From positions 62,001-126,000 of the forward strand of contig JAUJND010000001.1 of the NCBI GenBank assembly GCA_030446505.1: 64,000 nt of DNA, in the 5' to 3' direction. The notes under the pieces are model-generated. The model did no database searches. It saw only the letters and a list, made by a program, of their open reading frames with translations, and was not told the DNA's origin. Positions within the stretch are counted from its first letter, which is position 1. Each line of letters starts with the position of its first letter. Of the stretch, positions 17,959 through 26,563 are shown one piece after another. Both the position numbers and the translations under genes were made by a program. This DNA is from Chroococcidiopsidaceae cyanobacterium YX2bin18 (GTDB taxonomy: Bacteria; Cyanobacteriota; Cyanobacteriia; Cyanobacteriales; Chroococcidiopsidaceae).

Positions 17959-19509
17959 CTACCGCTTGTGATGTTGCTTTGATTCAGTTTCTGGTTCTGA
18001 GTTATCTGTCAAAGGCTTAATTACTCGTGCGATCGCTTGTTGGACAAATGCCTTGACAAATTCATCGCGGCGATTCAGTTGAAACTGCCGTTGTACCACT
18101 TCCGTAATTCCACCATCACCCCAGTCTTGATCATGGCGGAAGTATTCAATAAAACTTTTACCAGCAATACGGGTTAAATAAGCTGCCGTGACACCTTGAA
18201 TTGCTCTACCAATTACAAACGTGGCTACATTCAATTGGAGTGCTGTTGACAGCAATTGAATTGCACCTTTAACAATTCCCAAACTTGCCAGAGTTTTTGC
18301 TAAAGAAAGCGCTAGTTCTCGTCCCCGCTCCAAATTCAGTTCACTACCATAAATTCTGCCAATTTCAACTACCATCTGAGCATTCACAGCAGCTGTTGCT
18401 AATAGATCCACCATCGGTAAAGGTGTCACAGAAACAACACCTGCCCCAATCCACTGGTAGCGTTCGACTACCTTATTAGCCTGACGACGACGTTGAGCAT
18501 CGATCAACTTGCGGGCTTCTTCTCCTAGCTGTTGAGATTGGAGCAGAATATTGTCAGCAACAAGGTCTTCTCCCTCTGCCCGGAGCACAGCTGCCATCCG
18601 GCGGAGCAAAGGTAGAATATCTGGCTCAGGCTGCAAAGTTTCGCCGTCTTCAAGAACTACTGGCTGAGGATTAGCAGCGATCGCTACTACATCTGTCGGC
18701 GCAATAAATTCTCGCACTCGCGATCGCAACCGCGCCAAGATAATTTCTTGGTCAGTTTCAAGATAAAGATCGGTTTTGTTCAACACAATAAGCGATCGCT
18801 TACCAATTTCTGCTAAAGCTCGCAGTGGCTCGTATTCCGAGCGGCGTAAATCATTATCTACAACAAATAACAGTAAATCTGCTTGTGTAGCTAACTGCCG
18901 TGCCAGTTGTTCTCGCTCGGTTCCAGCTACACCTGCCTCTAAAATTCCTGGTGTATCCGTAATTAAAATCTTCCGATTCAATCCTTTTAATTTCAGAGTA
19001 TAAGTTTCTCCCACCTCCGTCGTTCCCATCGGTGCATCTACTCGACCGATCATCCGCCCAATTACGGCATTTACCAGAGATGTTTTACCAGCTGAACCAG
19101 TGCCAAACACCACTACTTGCAACTCGCCGCGAGATAAAGTTGTTTCAATCTCCCGTGAACGACTAAGTAAAGCTTGCCGCGCTACTTCATCTTGAATTTG
19201 GTCTACCTGCTGCCGCACAGCTTTTAGCGTTTCTGCTGCTGCCTCAGTCTTAACCTCTGGAATTTGGATTTGTCGTTGTTGCCGCCGCGATCTCTTTTCC
19301 GCACCCTGAACCATCAGCACATAATAGACAAATGCCGCAATTAATGCCCCTATGAGTACAATTAGCAACAATAGCAGCAGGTTGCCTAGCAGCGGAGATG
19401 TCCAAGAAACTGCCCCGTAAAGCCGCGACAGGTTTTCAATCAGCCACAGCGCTAACCCTAGGATGAAAATAAGACCAACAATTAGCGTAACTAGGCGTGG
19501 TAGGGGCAT
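17959..19509 (-). CDS. Membrane-anchored GTPase with DUF697 domain
   Basis: The protein of about 516 residues begins with two membrane helices (LVTLIVGLIFILGLALWLIE and LLLLLLIVLIGALIAAFVYYVL). A dynamin/Era-like GTPase domain follows, with GTGSAGKTSLVNA (G1), DTPGI (G3) and NKTD (G4). The C-terminal half is the DUF697 region, with a helical hydrophobic hairpin around VTPLPMVDLLATAAVNAQMVVEIG. This architecture is typical of YcjF-related cyanobacterial proteins, probably acting at a membrane. I start at the ATG at 19509; the tracked start is a TTG three codons upstream. The gene is intact and single. Confidence 0.85.
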   Translation of the reverse strand: MPLPRLVTLIVGLIFILGLALWLIENLSRLYGAVSWTSPLLGNLLLLLLIVLIGALIAAFVYYVLMVQGAEKRSRRQQRQIQIPEVKTEAAAETLKAVRQQVDQIQDEVARQALLSRSREIETTLSRGELQVVVFGTGSAGKTSLVNAVIGRMIGRVDAPMGTTEVGETYTLKLKGLNRKILITDTPGILEAGVAGTEREQLARQLATQADLLLFVVDNDLRRSEYEPLRALAEIGKRSLIVLNKTDLYLETDQEIILARLRSRVREFIAPTDVVAIAANPQPVVLEDGETLQPEPDILPLLRRMAAVLRAEGEDLVADNILLQSQQLGEEARKLIDAQRRRQANKVVERYQWIGAGVVSVTPLPMVDLLATAAVNAQMVVEIGRIYGSELNLERGRELALSLAKTLASLGIVKGAIQLLSTALQLNVATFVIGRAIQGVTAAYLTRIAGKSFIEYFRHDQDWGDGGITEVVQRQFQLNRRDEFVKAFVQQAIARVIKPLTDNSEPETESKQHHKR

Positions 19510-19624
19510 CAAGAGCAATGGTGAACAGGTAGCTAATTCTGATTTTAGTCTGCCTGGGATCTAAGACGAGTAAACCAACGCGATCGCCATTGACGACAAA
19601 ACGTTAGGACAATCGCTGTAAAAT

Positions 19625-20461
19625 CTAGCGATAGGCAACTTGTGACCCACTCCAGACTTGGTTGAGCGGTTTGCCAAAAACAATCGGTTGATCTACATCA
19701 ATTGCAGCAACGGTTTGACCATCACCACCAACCGCCCATAATGACCACTGTTCATCGCCGAGATTACCAGCGCGGAAAAGCACTTGGTTGGGGTTAACTT
19801 GACTCCAACCGAGCAAAATAGAGATGTCGTGGTTGTAAGCTGTTTGGGAAGGAGCAACAGTACTAGTACGATTTTGTGTTCGATGCCAAATCACAGCCAA
19901 GTCGGAAGCATCGGAGGAACTAAATAAACCTTCAAATTGTCGTGCCAAAAGGCGATCGCTTGTTTTAGACCAACCAACTGGAGTCAAAATTGAGATAACT
20001 CCCGGTACTTCCGTTACTACCAACGAATGATCCGCCAAGGGAGAACTAGCGTTGACTACTTGTAATTCCCCTGTTTGGAGATTTTCCACGAATATAACGC
20101 TGCTGACGCGACTGCGATACAGTTCAGGCTGCGCTTGCATTTGAATGCGACTGTAGGCAGCATACACACCATCAGGGGAAACAAGGGACGGGCTACGGTA
20201 GTAGTGCAGCCTGGCACGCTTTGAACTGCCTGCATGAGTAGCCATCACCCAATTCCAGGGAATAGGATAGGGGCTACCAAGCGGGTCACTCTGGGCTACC
20301 GCAGGCACTGTAGCTGCATTTATTGACGGGGGAGCTACGCTAACTGGTTCAGCTTTAATAGGCTGGAGCGGCGCAATCATTATTGGAGCTATCACCAGCA
20401 CAACAATCAGCAGTTTTAGGTATGGTTGAGGGCAACATCCTGTCAAGAGGCATTTGAACAT
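19625..20461 (-). CDS. Secreted or membrane-anchored protein of unknown function
   Basis: The 278-residue protein has one N-terminal hydrophobic stretch (LLIVVLVIAPIMIAPLQPIKA) that acts as signal peptide or anchor. The rest looks beta-rich, with propeller-like phrases such as SPDGVYAAYSRIQM, ILTPVGWSKTSDRLLARQFEG and DEQWSLWAVGGDGQTVAA. I recognise no named family. It lies just upstream of the DUF697 GTPase on the same strand, with a 115-base gap, and diverges from fmt. Confidence 0.65.
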   Translation of the reverse strand: MFKCLLTGCCPQPYLKLLIVVLVIAPIMIAPLQPIKAEPVSVAPPSINAATVPAVAQSDPLGSPYPIPWNWVMATHAGSSKRARLHYYRSPSLVSPDGVYAAYSRIQMQAQPELYRSRVSSVIFVENLQTGELQVVNASSPLADHSLVVTEVPGVISILTPVGWSKTSDRLLARQFEGLFSSSDASDLAVIWHRTQNRTSTVAPSQTAYNHDISILLGWSQVNPNQVLFRAGNLGDEQWSLWAVGGDGQTVAAIDVDQPIVFGKPLNQVWSGSQVAYR

Positions 20462-20669
20462 TGATTAAGTTTCTCTAGGCGGCTTGGTGAGCGTTTGTCG
20501 GTAGGGCGGTAGCTTTTCCATACCATCTATAACAAGGGGATCACCAAGTGAGAAGAGTAATTTATTAAAATTTTTATCGGCTTTGAAAATTGGTATTGCT
20601 CCTAACATAAAGGTTAGGTAGTTAGGACATATCAGTTATTTTTCAACTCAAAATAGCCCTTAACTTGTA

Positions 20670-21665
20670 ATGAAAGTCGTATTTTTCGGTACTCCTCAGT
20701 TCGCAGTACCCAGCCTAGAACGCTTACTAAAACATCCAGGGTTTGAAGTGTTGGCAGTTGTTACGCAGCCGGATAAACGCCGGGGTCGCGGCAATCAGAC
20801 AACGCCAACAGCCGTTAAAACTATTGCCTTGACGCATTACCTTCCTGTGTGGCAACCGCAGCGGGTGAAAAAAGATGCTGAAACGTTGAACCACCTGAAG
20901 CAGATGGAGGCAGATGTTTTTGTTGTCGTCGCTTACGGGCAAATTCTTTCCCAGGAGATTCTAGATATACCTAAACTGGGTTGCATTAATGTTCATGGCT
21001 CGATTCTGCCTAAGTACCGGGGAGCAGCTCCGATTCAGTGGTGTCTTGCTCACGGTGAGACAGAAATCGGAATTACAACAATGTTAATGGATGCGGGGAT
21101 GGATACGGGGGCAATGCTGTTGCAAGCTGTTACACCGATTCAGCTACTAGAAAATGCTCAAGATTTGGCTGCTAGGCTAGCTGGGTTAGGGGCAGATTTA
21201 TTAGTAGAAACATTATTAAAGTTGGAGCACCAGGAAATTCAACCAATTCCTCAAGATGAATCAATTGCAACTTATGCACCGTTACTTAAAAAGCAAGATT
21301 ATTTAATAGACTGGTCTAAAAGTGCGATCGCGTTACATAACCAAGCCAGAGGCTTTCCCAATTGTGTAGCGATGTTTCGCGCTCAAGTGTTGAAAATTAT
21401 CGCTACAATTCCCCTCAGCGCTGCTTATTTGCCTGAACTGCCGCCGCAATTGCGACTAGAGGATTGGTCCTCAGCCCCATCTAGCTATCCAGGTGAAGTT
21501 GTAAATATTGTTAAGGGAATTGGACCAGTTATACAAACGGGTGAAGGGCTATTATTGTTGCGGGTGGTGCAACTTGCAGGCTCACGCCCTCAGTCAGGGT
21601 GGGATTTTGCTAATGGTAGTCGTTTATCAGTGGCAGAAGTGTTAGAAAATGGGCAATTAATGTAG
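20670..21665 (+). CDS. fmt: Methionyl-tRNA formyltransferase
   Basis: Fmt formylates the methionine on initiator tRNA, using 10-formyltetrahydrofolate. The 331-residue product is full length. The N-terminal domain shows [13 protein letters not shown] at the start and the active-site motif [18 protein letters not shown] at about 107-124, with catalytic Asn107 and His109. [14 protein letters not shown] carries the conserved Asp. The C-terminal tRNA-binding domain is present, ending with [14 protein letters not shown]. No terminator is evident before the mobile-element debris that follows. Confidence 0.96.
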   Translation: MKVVFFGTPQFAVPSLERLLKHPGFEVLAVVTQPDKRRGRGNQTTPTAVKTIALTHYLPVWQPQRVKKDAETLNHLKQMEADVFVVVAYGQILSQEILDIPKLGCINVHGSILPKYRGAAPIQWCLAHGETEIGITTMLMDAGMDTGAMLLQAVTPIQLLENAQDLAARLAGLGADLLVETLLKLEHQEIQPIPQDESIATYAPLLKKQDYLIDWSKSAIALHNQARGFPNCVAMFRAQVLKIIATIPLSAAYLPELPPQLRLEDWSSAPSSYPGEVVNIVKGIGPVIQTGEGLLLLRVVQLAGSRPQSGWDFANGSRLSVAEVLENGQLM

Positions 21666-21738
21666 AGATTCGGGTTGTGTGGCAAAAACGATTTGAGGAG
21701 AGGCGATCGTTCTCAATTCGTGTTTTTTATTGAGCAAT

Positions 21739-22549
21739 GGCAAAAAAGTTGAGACACCAACTGTATTGATGCTCGTGTATCGCCAAAGTCAGCGCCAAGA
21801 AAATTGCCCTTAAAGAATCATGTTAATTGCCTCAATGCCGTTCAAAGTTGGTCGTGCCGTATTGAAACAACCAAATCCCCATTCCTGGTTTTGTCGTCGT
21901 TTGAGCAAGCGATGGTCTTGCTGCACTCGTCGGTTGTTGAAATACTTTGCCGCAGTTGTGCGCTTTTGGGTAGCTGCTTATTAGCTTTGAGTGCATCAAG
22001 AAGGGCAGGAGGATAGGCAGCATTTTTATCGACATTGACAACCCGTGGAGTCTGAGTATGAGTAGCATTGAGTGTTTTAGGCAAGAAGCGCTCTGCACAA
22101 GAGTGGATCACGCTTGGCACTCAACAGAAAATCCAGGGTGTTCCCCTGCGAGTCCACCGCACGATCCAGATACTTCCACTGCCCTTTGACCTAGCCGACA
22201 CTCTCTGCTTTTGAAAAGCAGGAGAGGCGGCTGAATGTACGTTTCAGCAACTCGCCAGGAATCATTAGTCGGTTGGAGATGAGGACGACGAATGCGTTTG
22301 TCCAATTGGGAACCATATTTCAATACCCAACGATTAATTCTCGCATGCTCCACCTCAATACCAAGTTGCTGCCATCATCTGTTCCAGCAAATCTCGGTAA
22401 CTTATGGCATAGCCGCACTACCAACGCACCTTGAGCAAGATGATTTCTGGTAGAAATTGTCGCCACTTAAACACACACAGTAGTAGACATTGAAAACTCT
22501 AGTGGAACCATTCAGCCTTTCCACCCTATCATTTTTCAATTTTTGCGCC
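21739..22549 (-). mobile_element. IS6-family-like insertion sequence, degraded
   Basis: The ends are inferred from partial terminal repeats: GGCAAAAAAGTTG at 21739 and, on the other strand, GGCGCAAAAATTG ending at 22549. The length of 811 bp suits IS6/IS26-like elements. At its right end the sequence switches abruptly to a type I methylase fragment. The flanking octamers differ, so no target duplication remains. Confidence 0.65.
21810..22490 (-). pseudogene. IS6-family-like transposase, multiply frameshifted
   Basis: Segments in changing frames follow the IS6/IS240 plan. FKWRQFLPEIILLKVRW and AISYRDLLEQMMA are followed by EHARINRWVLKYGSQLDKR, then SWRVAETYI, where the first catalytic Asp of the usual DETYI is replaced. 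TLDFLLSAKRD follows in a shifted frame, then the region VVNVDKNAAYPPALLDALK with the second Asp, and a terminal TKPGMGIW. An in-frame stop also lies early, after KVRW. It is clearly dead. ORF-track entries here are its fragments. Confidence 0.75.
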
Positions 22550-22770
22550 ACAACCAGAATAGTATCTTCATAAGTTGGAGCTAGCATTCCAACCATGAAA
22601 TCAATAACGAGTCGATTGGTGAAAAATTGCCCTCTTTGACGCTTTAAATAGGTTGCCGTGTATTGCTCGTAAGCATAACCCATGATGTAATCATGGGACT
22701 CTAGAAAAGATCGCTTAATAGACGATAATTTTGAAGCTCAACTACAACATCAGCAATGGCGCGTCTACCA
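22550..22770 (-). pseudogene. Type I restriction-modification methylase (HsdM) fragment
   Basis: Between two insertion sequences the minus strand reads ELQNYRL, then after a short frame break MGYAYEQYTATYLKRQRGQFFTNRLVIDFMVGMLAPTYEDTILV. That is the region just before the SAM-binding motif of HsdM N6-adenine methylases, where the usual text is GQFFTPRxVxxFMVxML. The catalytic part is absent: IS6-like sequence begins right after DTILV. On the other side an IS5-type element begins near 22781. This is the only sign of a former type I system in the window. Confidence 0.7.
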
Positions 22771-22780
22771 ACAGTGACTA

Positions 22781-23590
22781 GAGGCTGTTTCTAAAGGGAT
22801 GTAGCGAGAGCGCTGATTACGTCAACTTCCGCAGCATCAGACGAATCATTGCAATGTGGACAAAACTGGCGGTAACTCTTCGTAGTCCCGACATAAACGG
22901 CGTGCATTCTCAAGCCACGCAAACGTCCGTTCAACGACCCAACGCAATGGTTCTGGAACGAAATCTTTGCCAAGTCGTTGCCCAATCTCAAGGGTGCAGT
23001 TGTAGGTTGCTTTGAGTCGCTGTGTCAAACTTTCCTTGGTAGCTCTGGTCAGCCAGCACTTTTTCAATCCAGAGAGTTGGCATCCAATGCAGGCATCGAT
23101 AATACCACTGTTTGCCGCTTTGACATCGGCAACGTTGGCAGCACTCACAAAACAGGACAAGATCAAGCCCAAGACATCTACGACAATGTGGCGTTTACTT
23201 CCTTTGACCTTCTTGCCGCCGTCAAACCCGTGTTCTGGTCCCCTTTTTGAGCCATCTCGACTGACTGACTATCGACCATCACGCTCGCTGGGTTGTGCGT
23301 TTCATCCCATATGCAGACGGACTTGTTGCCTACAGACACCATCATCTGCTCATGACTCCAGCGTCGCAGATAACCATACACCGTCTGCCAAGCCGGAAAA
23401 ATCATGCGGCATTGCCCGCCATTAATCCCATTGTCTGCTCCGTACATCAAGGCGTTGAGCACTTCTCGTAAATCCACTTCTCGGTCACTGCCTACTGGTT
23501 TTTCAGGCGGCAGCAACGGCTCTAAAATCATCCATTCTGCATCTGTGAGATCGCGCTCGGTATCGCTTGCGGCTCATCTATCGTCCTCTA
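22781..23590 (-). mobile_element. IS5-family insertion sequence, degraded
   Basis: The element holds the transposase remnant at 22791-23577. Its left end is probably GAGGCTGTTTCTAAAG at 22781. I could not find the matching right-end repeat, so the right boundary is approximate. It differs from the IS5-type element at the start of the window. Confidence 0.6.
22791..23577 (-). pseudogene. IS5-family transposase, frameshifted
   Basis: The start MSRKRY at 23577 goes out of frame at once. It resumes as MILEPLLPPEKPVGSDREVDLREVLNALMYG, with the usual ADNGI..GGQCRMIFPAWQTVYGYLRRW. VMVDSQSVE supplies the first catalytic Asp. After another shift comes LGLILSCFVSAANVADVKAA, then VPEPLRWVVERTFAWLENARRLCRDYE with the catalytic Glu. 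A final shift gives the last residues before the stop at 22791. The middle Asp region (KKCWLTRATKE) is poorly kept. Plus-strand ORFs over this region are antisense shadows. Confidence 0.8.
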
Positions 23591-24118
23591 TACCTGATCT
23601 GACCCGACTTCAGCCACCTTTCTTCCTTCTCGCTACATTTCTTTATAAATGGCTTCTTAGATACTGTTGGCGTACAAACTCCTCCGGTCTTGCTTCTAGA
23701 AAAATCACCAGTCAAAAAAGTCAATGATTTTGCCTTCTGGGTTGGCGGAAATGTCAAACTGATCCATTGGAGTATGTCTGTACCGCAACACTCCATAATA
23801 CGGCACACAGCGATGGGTAAGACAAAAGACTTATTACAACATTTCCGCACAACTATAGTTTCACGGCTATGCCTAACAAATAACTTGGGGTTAGTGTCGT
23901 ACAGATAACCTGGCGGCGATTTGACACTGGATACTCACAGATATTTTTTAAGCTACCGTCCCAACCCAGAACCGAATCCAGCTAACTATTCATTATCCAA
24001 AGACTTTCCGTATATTCACTTTATTTTAAATAATATCAAGAAGTTTTCCATATATTCCTTGGCGATACGCAGAATTTCTCTAGATAATATTCATACATCA
24101 AGTACTAAATATTTCTCT
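23591..24118. other. Unassigned AT-rich stretch
   Basis: I found no recognisable gene on either strand. Several short ORFs exist (23690 plus, 23578 minus, 23921 plus) but none resembles a known protein or has a good start. It is likely decayed accessory DNA between the IS5-like element and the integrase scrap. Confidence 0.4.
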
Positions 24119-24210
24119 ATGGAACAACATTCAAAAAAGTCTTTGGAGCAAATACGCGATGCAATTTAAGTCAAACATTATTCTTAAACAGAGAAAGCTA
24201 TGTTAGGTGT
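24119..24210 (+). pseudogene. Integrase (IntI/phage-integrase-like) N-terminal scrap
   Basis: From the ATG at 24119 the frame reads MEQHSKKSLEQIRDAI, a stop, then VKHYS, a stop and TEK. This fits the start of IntI-like tyrosine recombinases, where RDAIRxKHYSxRTExTY is typical. Two nonsense codons fall within 25 residues and the rest is missing; a DUF29 gene on the other strand begins at once. The assignment rests on a short motif. Confidence 0.4.
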
Positions 24211-24219
24211 CGACTTTTT

Positions 24220-24671
24220 TTATTGTGGTAATAACTCATCATTTATCACTTCTATTAACTCATACGGACACGTCTTTGAAAACGTCTCCAATGGCAATCC
24301 AGTTTCAGCCTTTGCTTGTTTAACTGCTTGTGTGTAGCACTCATCAAAAATGTTATCAAGATAAGGTTTAAGACTAGGTGAGTCGTTGAGGGCTTCCATG
24401 ACACGTCTGCGGTGTTCAATAATGCTACCTTCCCAACTTCCACTTCTGTTTCAGGCTGGTATTGCCACTTGAGCAAATGAACTAAAACCACAATGAGGTT
24501 ACTCTTCAAGCTCCTACGCTCACTCCTCCCCATGTCCTCGATTTCCTCAATCAGATTGTCCCAGTCCACATTCGCATGGTCCTGAATCCGCAGTTTCTCT
24601 ACAGTCGTTTCTATCCATTGCAGGTAATCTGTTTCATATAGAGTTTGGCAATCAGCTTGTAGAGAATTCAT
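24220..24671 (-). pseudogene. DUF29 family protein, frameshifted
   Basis: The start LYETDYLQWIETTVEKLR, with NVDWDNLIEEIEDMGRSERRSL and VHLLKWQYQPE, is characteristic of the DUF29 family, which is common in cyanobacteria and of unknown function. Near 24450 one base is gained or lost. The true continuation in the next frame reads RSGSWEGSIIEHRRRVMEALNDSPSL, then CYTQAVKQAKAETGLPLETFSKTCPY, ending at 24220. The tracked ORF's last third is therefore spurious. A single sequence error would make it intact. Confidence 0.8.
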
Positions 24672-24893
24672 GGCAGTTTCTATAGAGGCTTGGACAATGA
24701 GACGGAAGAATTATAGACATCCTTATTTACATCGTAGTCCGTGCGATCTACCATCCGTCCGGTGCAGCAATTTTAGAGAGGTAGAGGTAGAGCAATCTAT
24801 ACTACGCCTTATCTAATGTTTCACTCATACAGAAATATCTAGTCTAAAGATTGCAGTCTAAAATAAATATTCAAGCCGACGTAGTATAAGTAG

Positions 24894-25703
24894 ATGAAAA
24901 TTGCGGATTTAATTACCTGGTTTGAGAATTGGGCAAATCCGGCTTGGCAGGAAAGCTGGGATAACTGTGGCTGGCAAATTGAGCCAGGAGTCTTAGAGCA
25001 ACCAGCACGGGTGCTAGTTTGTTTGACCCCTACCTTGGCAGTAATACAAGAAGTAATCGCTCTCCAAAATTCCGGTATTCCAGTCAATCTAATTTTTGCC
25101 CACCATCCTTTAATTTTTAGTCCCCTAAAATCGCTACGTACTGGGGAGGCGATCGCTGAAATTACTAGGCTAGCCTTCACGCATCAAATCGGAGTTTACA
25201 CCGCTCACACCAACTTTGATCAAGTGCAAGATGGTACAGCCGACGTGCTGGCAAATTTGTTGGAACTCAAACAAGTAGCACCGATAGTACCAACTCAAGC
25301 AGGGCTAGGATATGGGCGTGTCGGAGAATTAAACCCTAGCTTGACGTTACAGGAGTTACTGACTCAGATCCAAACTCAGCTAGCTCCTCCGGATCTCATA
25401 TTTTCTCCCACAGGAGATTTAGAGCAAATTATTCACCGAGTTGCAGTTTTAGGCGGATCGGGAGCTAGCTTTATCTCGGACGTTGTGAAAACTGGCGCTC
25501 AAGCTTATCTGACTTCCGATTGTAAATTTCATCAATTTCAGGAAAGTCGCGATCGCAGTTTAATTTTAATTGACGCTGGGCATTACGCCACCGAACGTCC
25601 CGCCTGCGATCGCCTAGTAACCAAGTTCAAAGCTTTAAATATACACTGGGTACAGTTAAGTCAAAAGGATGAGGATTTCCGCGCCTTTTACTCTAAATAC
25701 TAA
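24894..25703 (+). CDS. Nif3-like dinuclear metal-centre protein
   Basis: The 269-residue product belongs to the NIF3/YbgI family, which forms toroidal hexamers with a two-metal site per subunit. Some members are annotated as GTP cyclohydrolase 1 type 2, but the true role is unclear. The metal ligands are visible in FAHHPLIF, HTNFDQ and DAGHYATE. SWDNCGWQI at the start matches the usual EWDNxGLQ motif. The gene is intact and stands between the decayed mobile region and a run of housekeeping genes. Confidence 0.9.
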   Translation: MKIADLITWFENWANPAWQESWDNCGWQIEPGVLEQPARVLVCLTPTLAVIQEVIALQNSGIPVNLIFAHHPLIFSPLKSLRTGEAIAEITRLAFTHQIGVYTAHTNFDQVQDGTADVLANLLELKQVAPIVPTQAGLGYGRVGELNPSLTLQELLTQIQTQLAPPDLIFSPTGDLEQIIHRVAVLGGSGASFISDVVKTGAQAYLTSDCKFHQFQESRDRSLILIDAGHYATERPACDRLVTKFKALNIHWVQLSQKDEDFRAFYSKY

Positions 25704-26162
25704 CAATCTAGAAAGATGAAGAGCGGCAAGAGAATGAGTTAAGATAGATGACATCAAGCCAAGCTCAAAGCAGAGTCCCTAGACTCTAAACTAATGCTAC
25801 TCAAAACGGGTAAGCAGCTTACACAACTGCCTTGAGCAGTCATATCAGACGGTTCTAAAATTTAAGCTAATAGCTGAGAGTCGATAGTAGTTAATGGCTT
25901 GACCAAGGCAAATGCCCAAACTCAGTGCTATCGATGTGTTAGACCGTGCCTGCATAACCTGTAAAATGATTGTCTTAAATTCAGGAGTGACCAATAGCTA
26001 GCGACTCAGAATTTAAATGAAACTGAAAATGTTAAAAAAGTTTCTAGCTAAGTTGCCACACGCCCAAAAACGTGAGGTAAACTTGCTGAGACTGAGTGCT
26101 ATGTACTGGGTTCAAGCCCAGAAATCTACAGATTTAACCACGTTTATAAAGGGCAGCAATAC
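25704..26162. other. Intergenic, nothing firm
   Basis: I see no supported gene. The ORF at 26017-26268 overlaps the next real gene in another frame and resembles nothing I know. Confidence 0.4.
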
Positions 26163-26474
26163 ATGCTACACCGCAAGATTTATCAACTGTGTGGCGACGG
26201 GCGTGAGGTATGTGTTTTCTTGCGGGACCAGCAACGCTGGATTGAACGCGCCCGCATTATTGATATAGAAGGAGATTTAGTCACCTTACGCTATGAAACT
26301 GAAGAAGAAGATGAAAGCTGTGCCTGGGAAGAGATGGTTCGCTTAGAAAGCATTGGTGCCGTGACTCAGAAATTAGCTTCCGTGCCACGAGGCAACGTTG
26401 AACCCCTTGTCTCTGAGGATTGCCCAGAAGCCGAGCGAATTCGTAATCGTCACACAGACTCTAATCCAGAATAA
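26163..26474 (+). CDS. DUF6679-like conserved cyanobacterial protein
   Basis: The 103-residue protein starts MLHRKIYQLCGDGREVCVFLRDQQRWIERARI, continues with TLRYETEEEDESCAWEEMVRLESIGAVTQKLASV and ends with SEDCPEAERIRNR. This is a very conserved short cyanobacterial protein that I believe is DUF6679. It looks like a small beta-barrel (RIIDIEGDLVTLRYE) with an acidic loop. Function is unknown. It is an intact single gene, convergent with the MBL-fold gene. Confidence 0.75.
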   Translation: MLHRKIYQLCGDGREVCVFLRDQQRWIERARIIDIEGDLVTLRYETEEEDESCAWEEMVRLESIGAVTQKLASVPRGNVEPLVSEDCPEAERIRNRHTDSNPE

Positions 26475-26563
26475 AAAAGTTGGGGGATTGGAGAAGATAA
26501 TCTCTGATCCTCCCCTAGTCCAAATTTGCAAAAGGGAAGCTCGATTCCTGGTTTTTATCTCTA

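Noticed and set aside
21731-22557. An 8-bp target duplication around the IS6-like element
   Set aside because: The flanking octamers TGAGCAAT and ACAACCAG do not match.
22978-23727. Plus-strand ORFs of 90-137 residues
   Set aside because: They lie antisense to a clear IS5-type transposase and resemble no protein.
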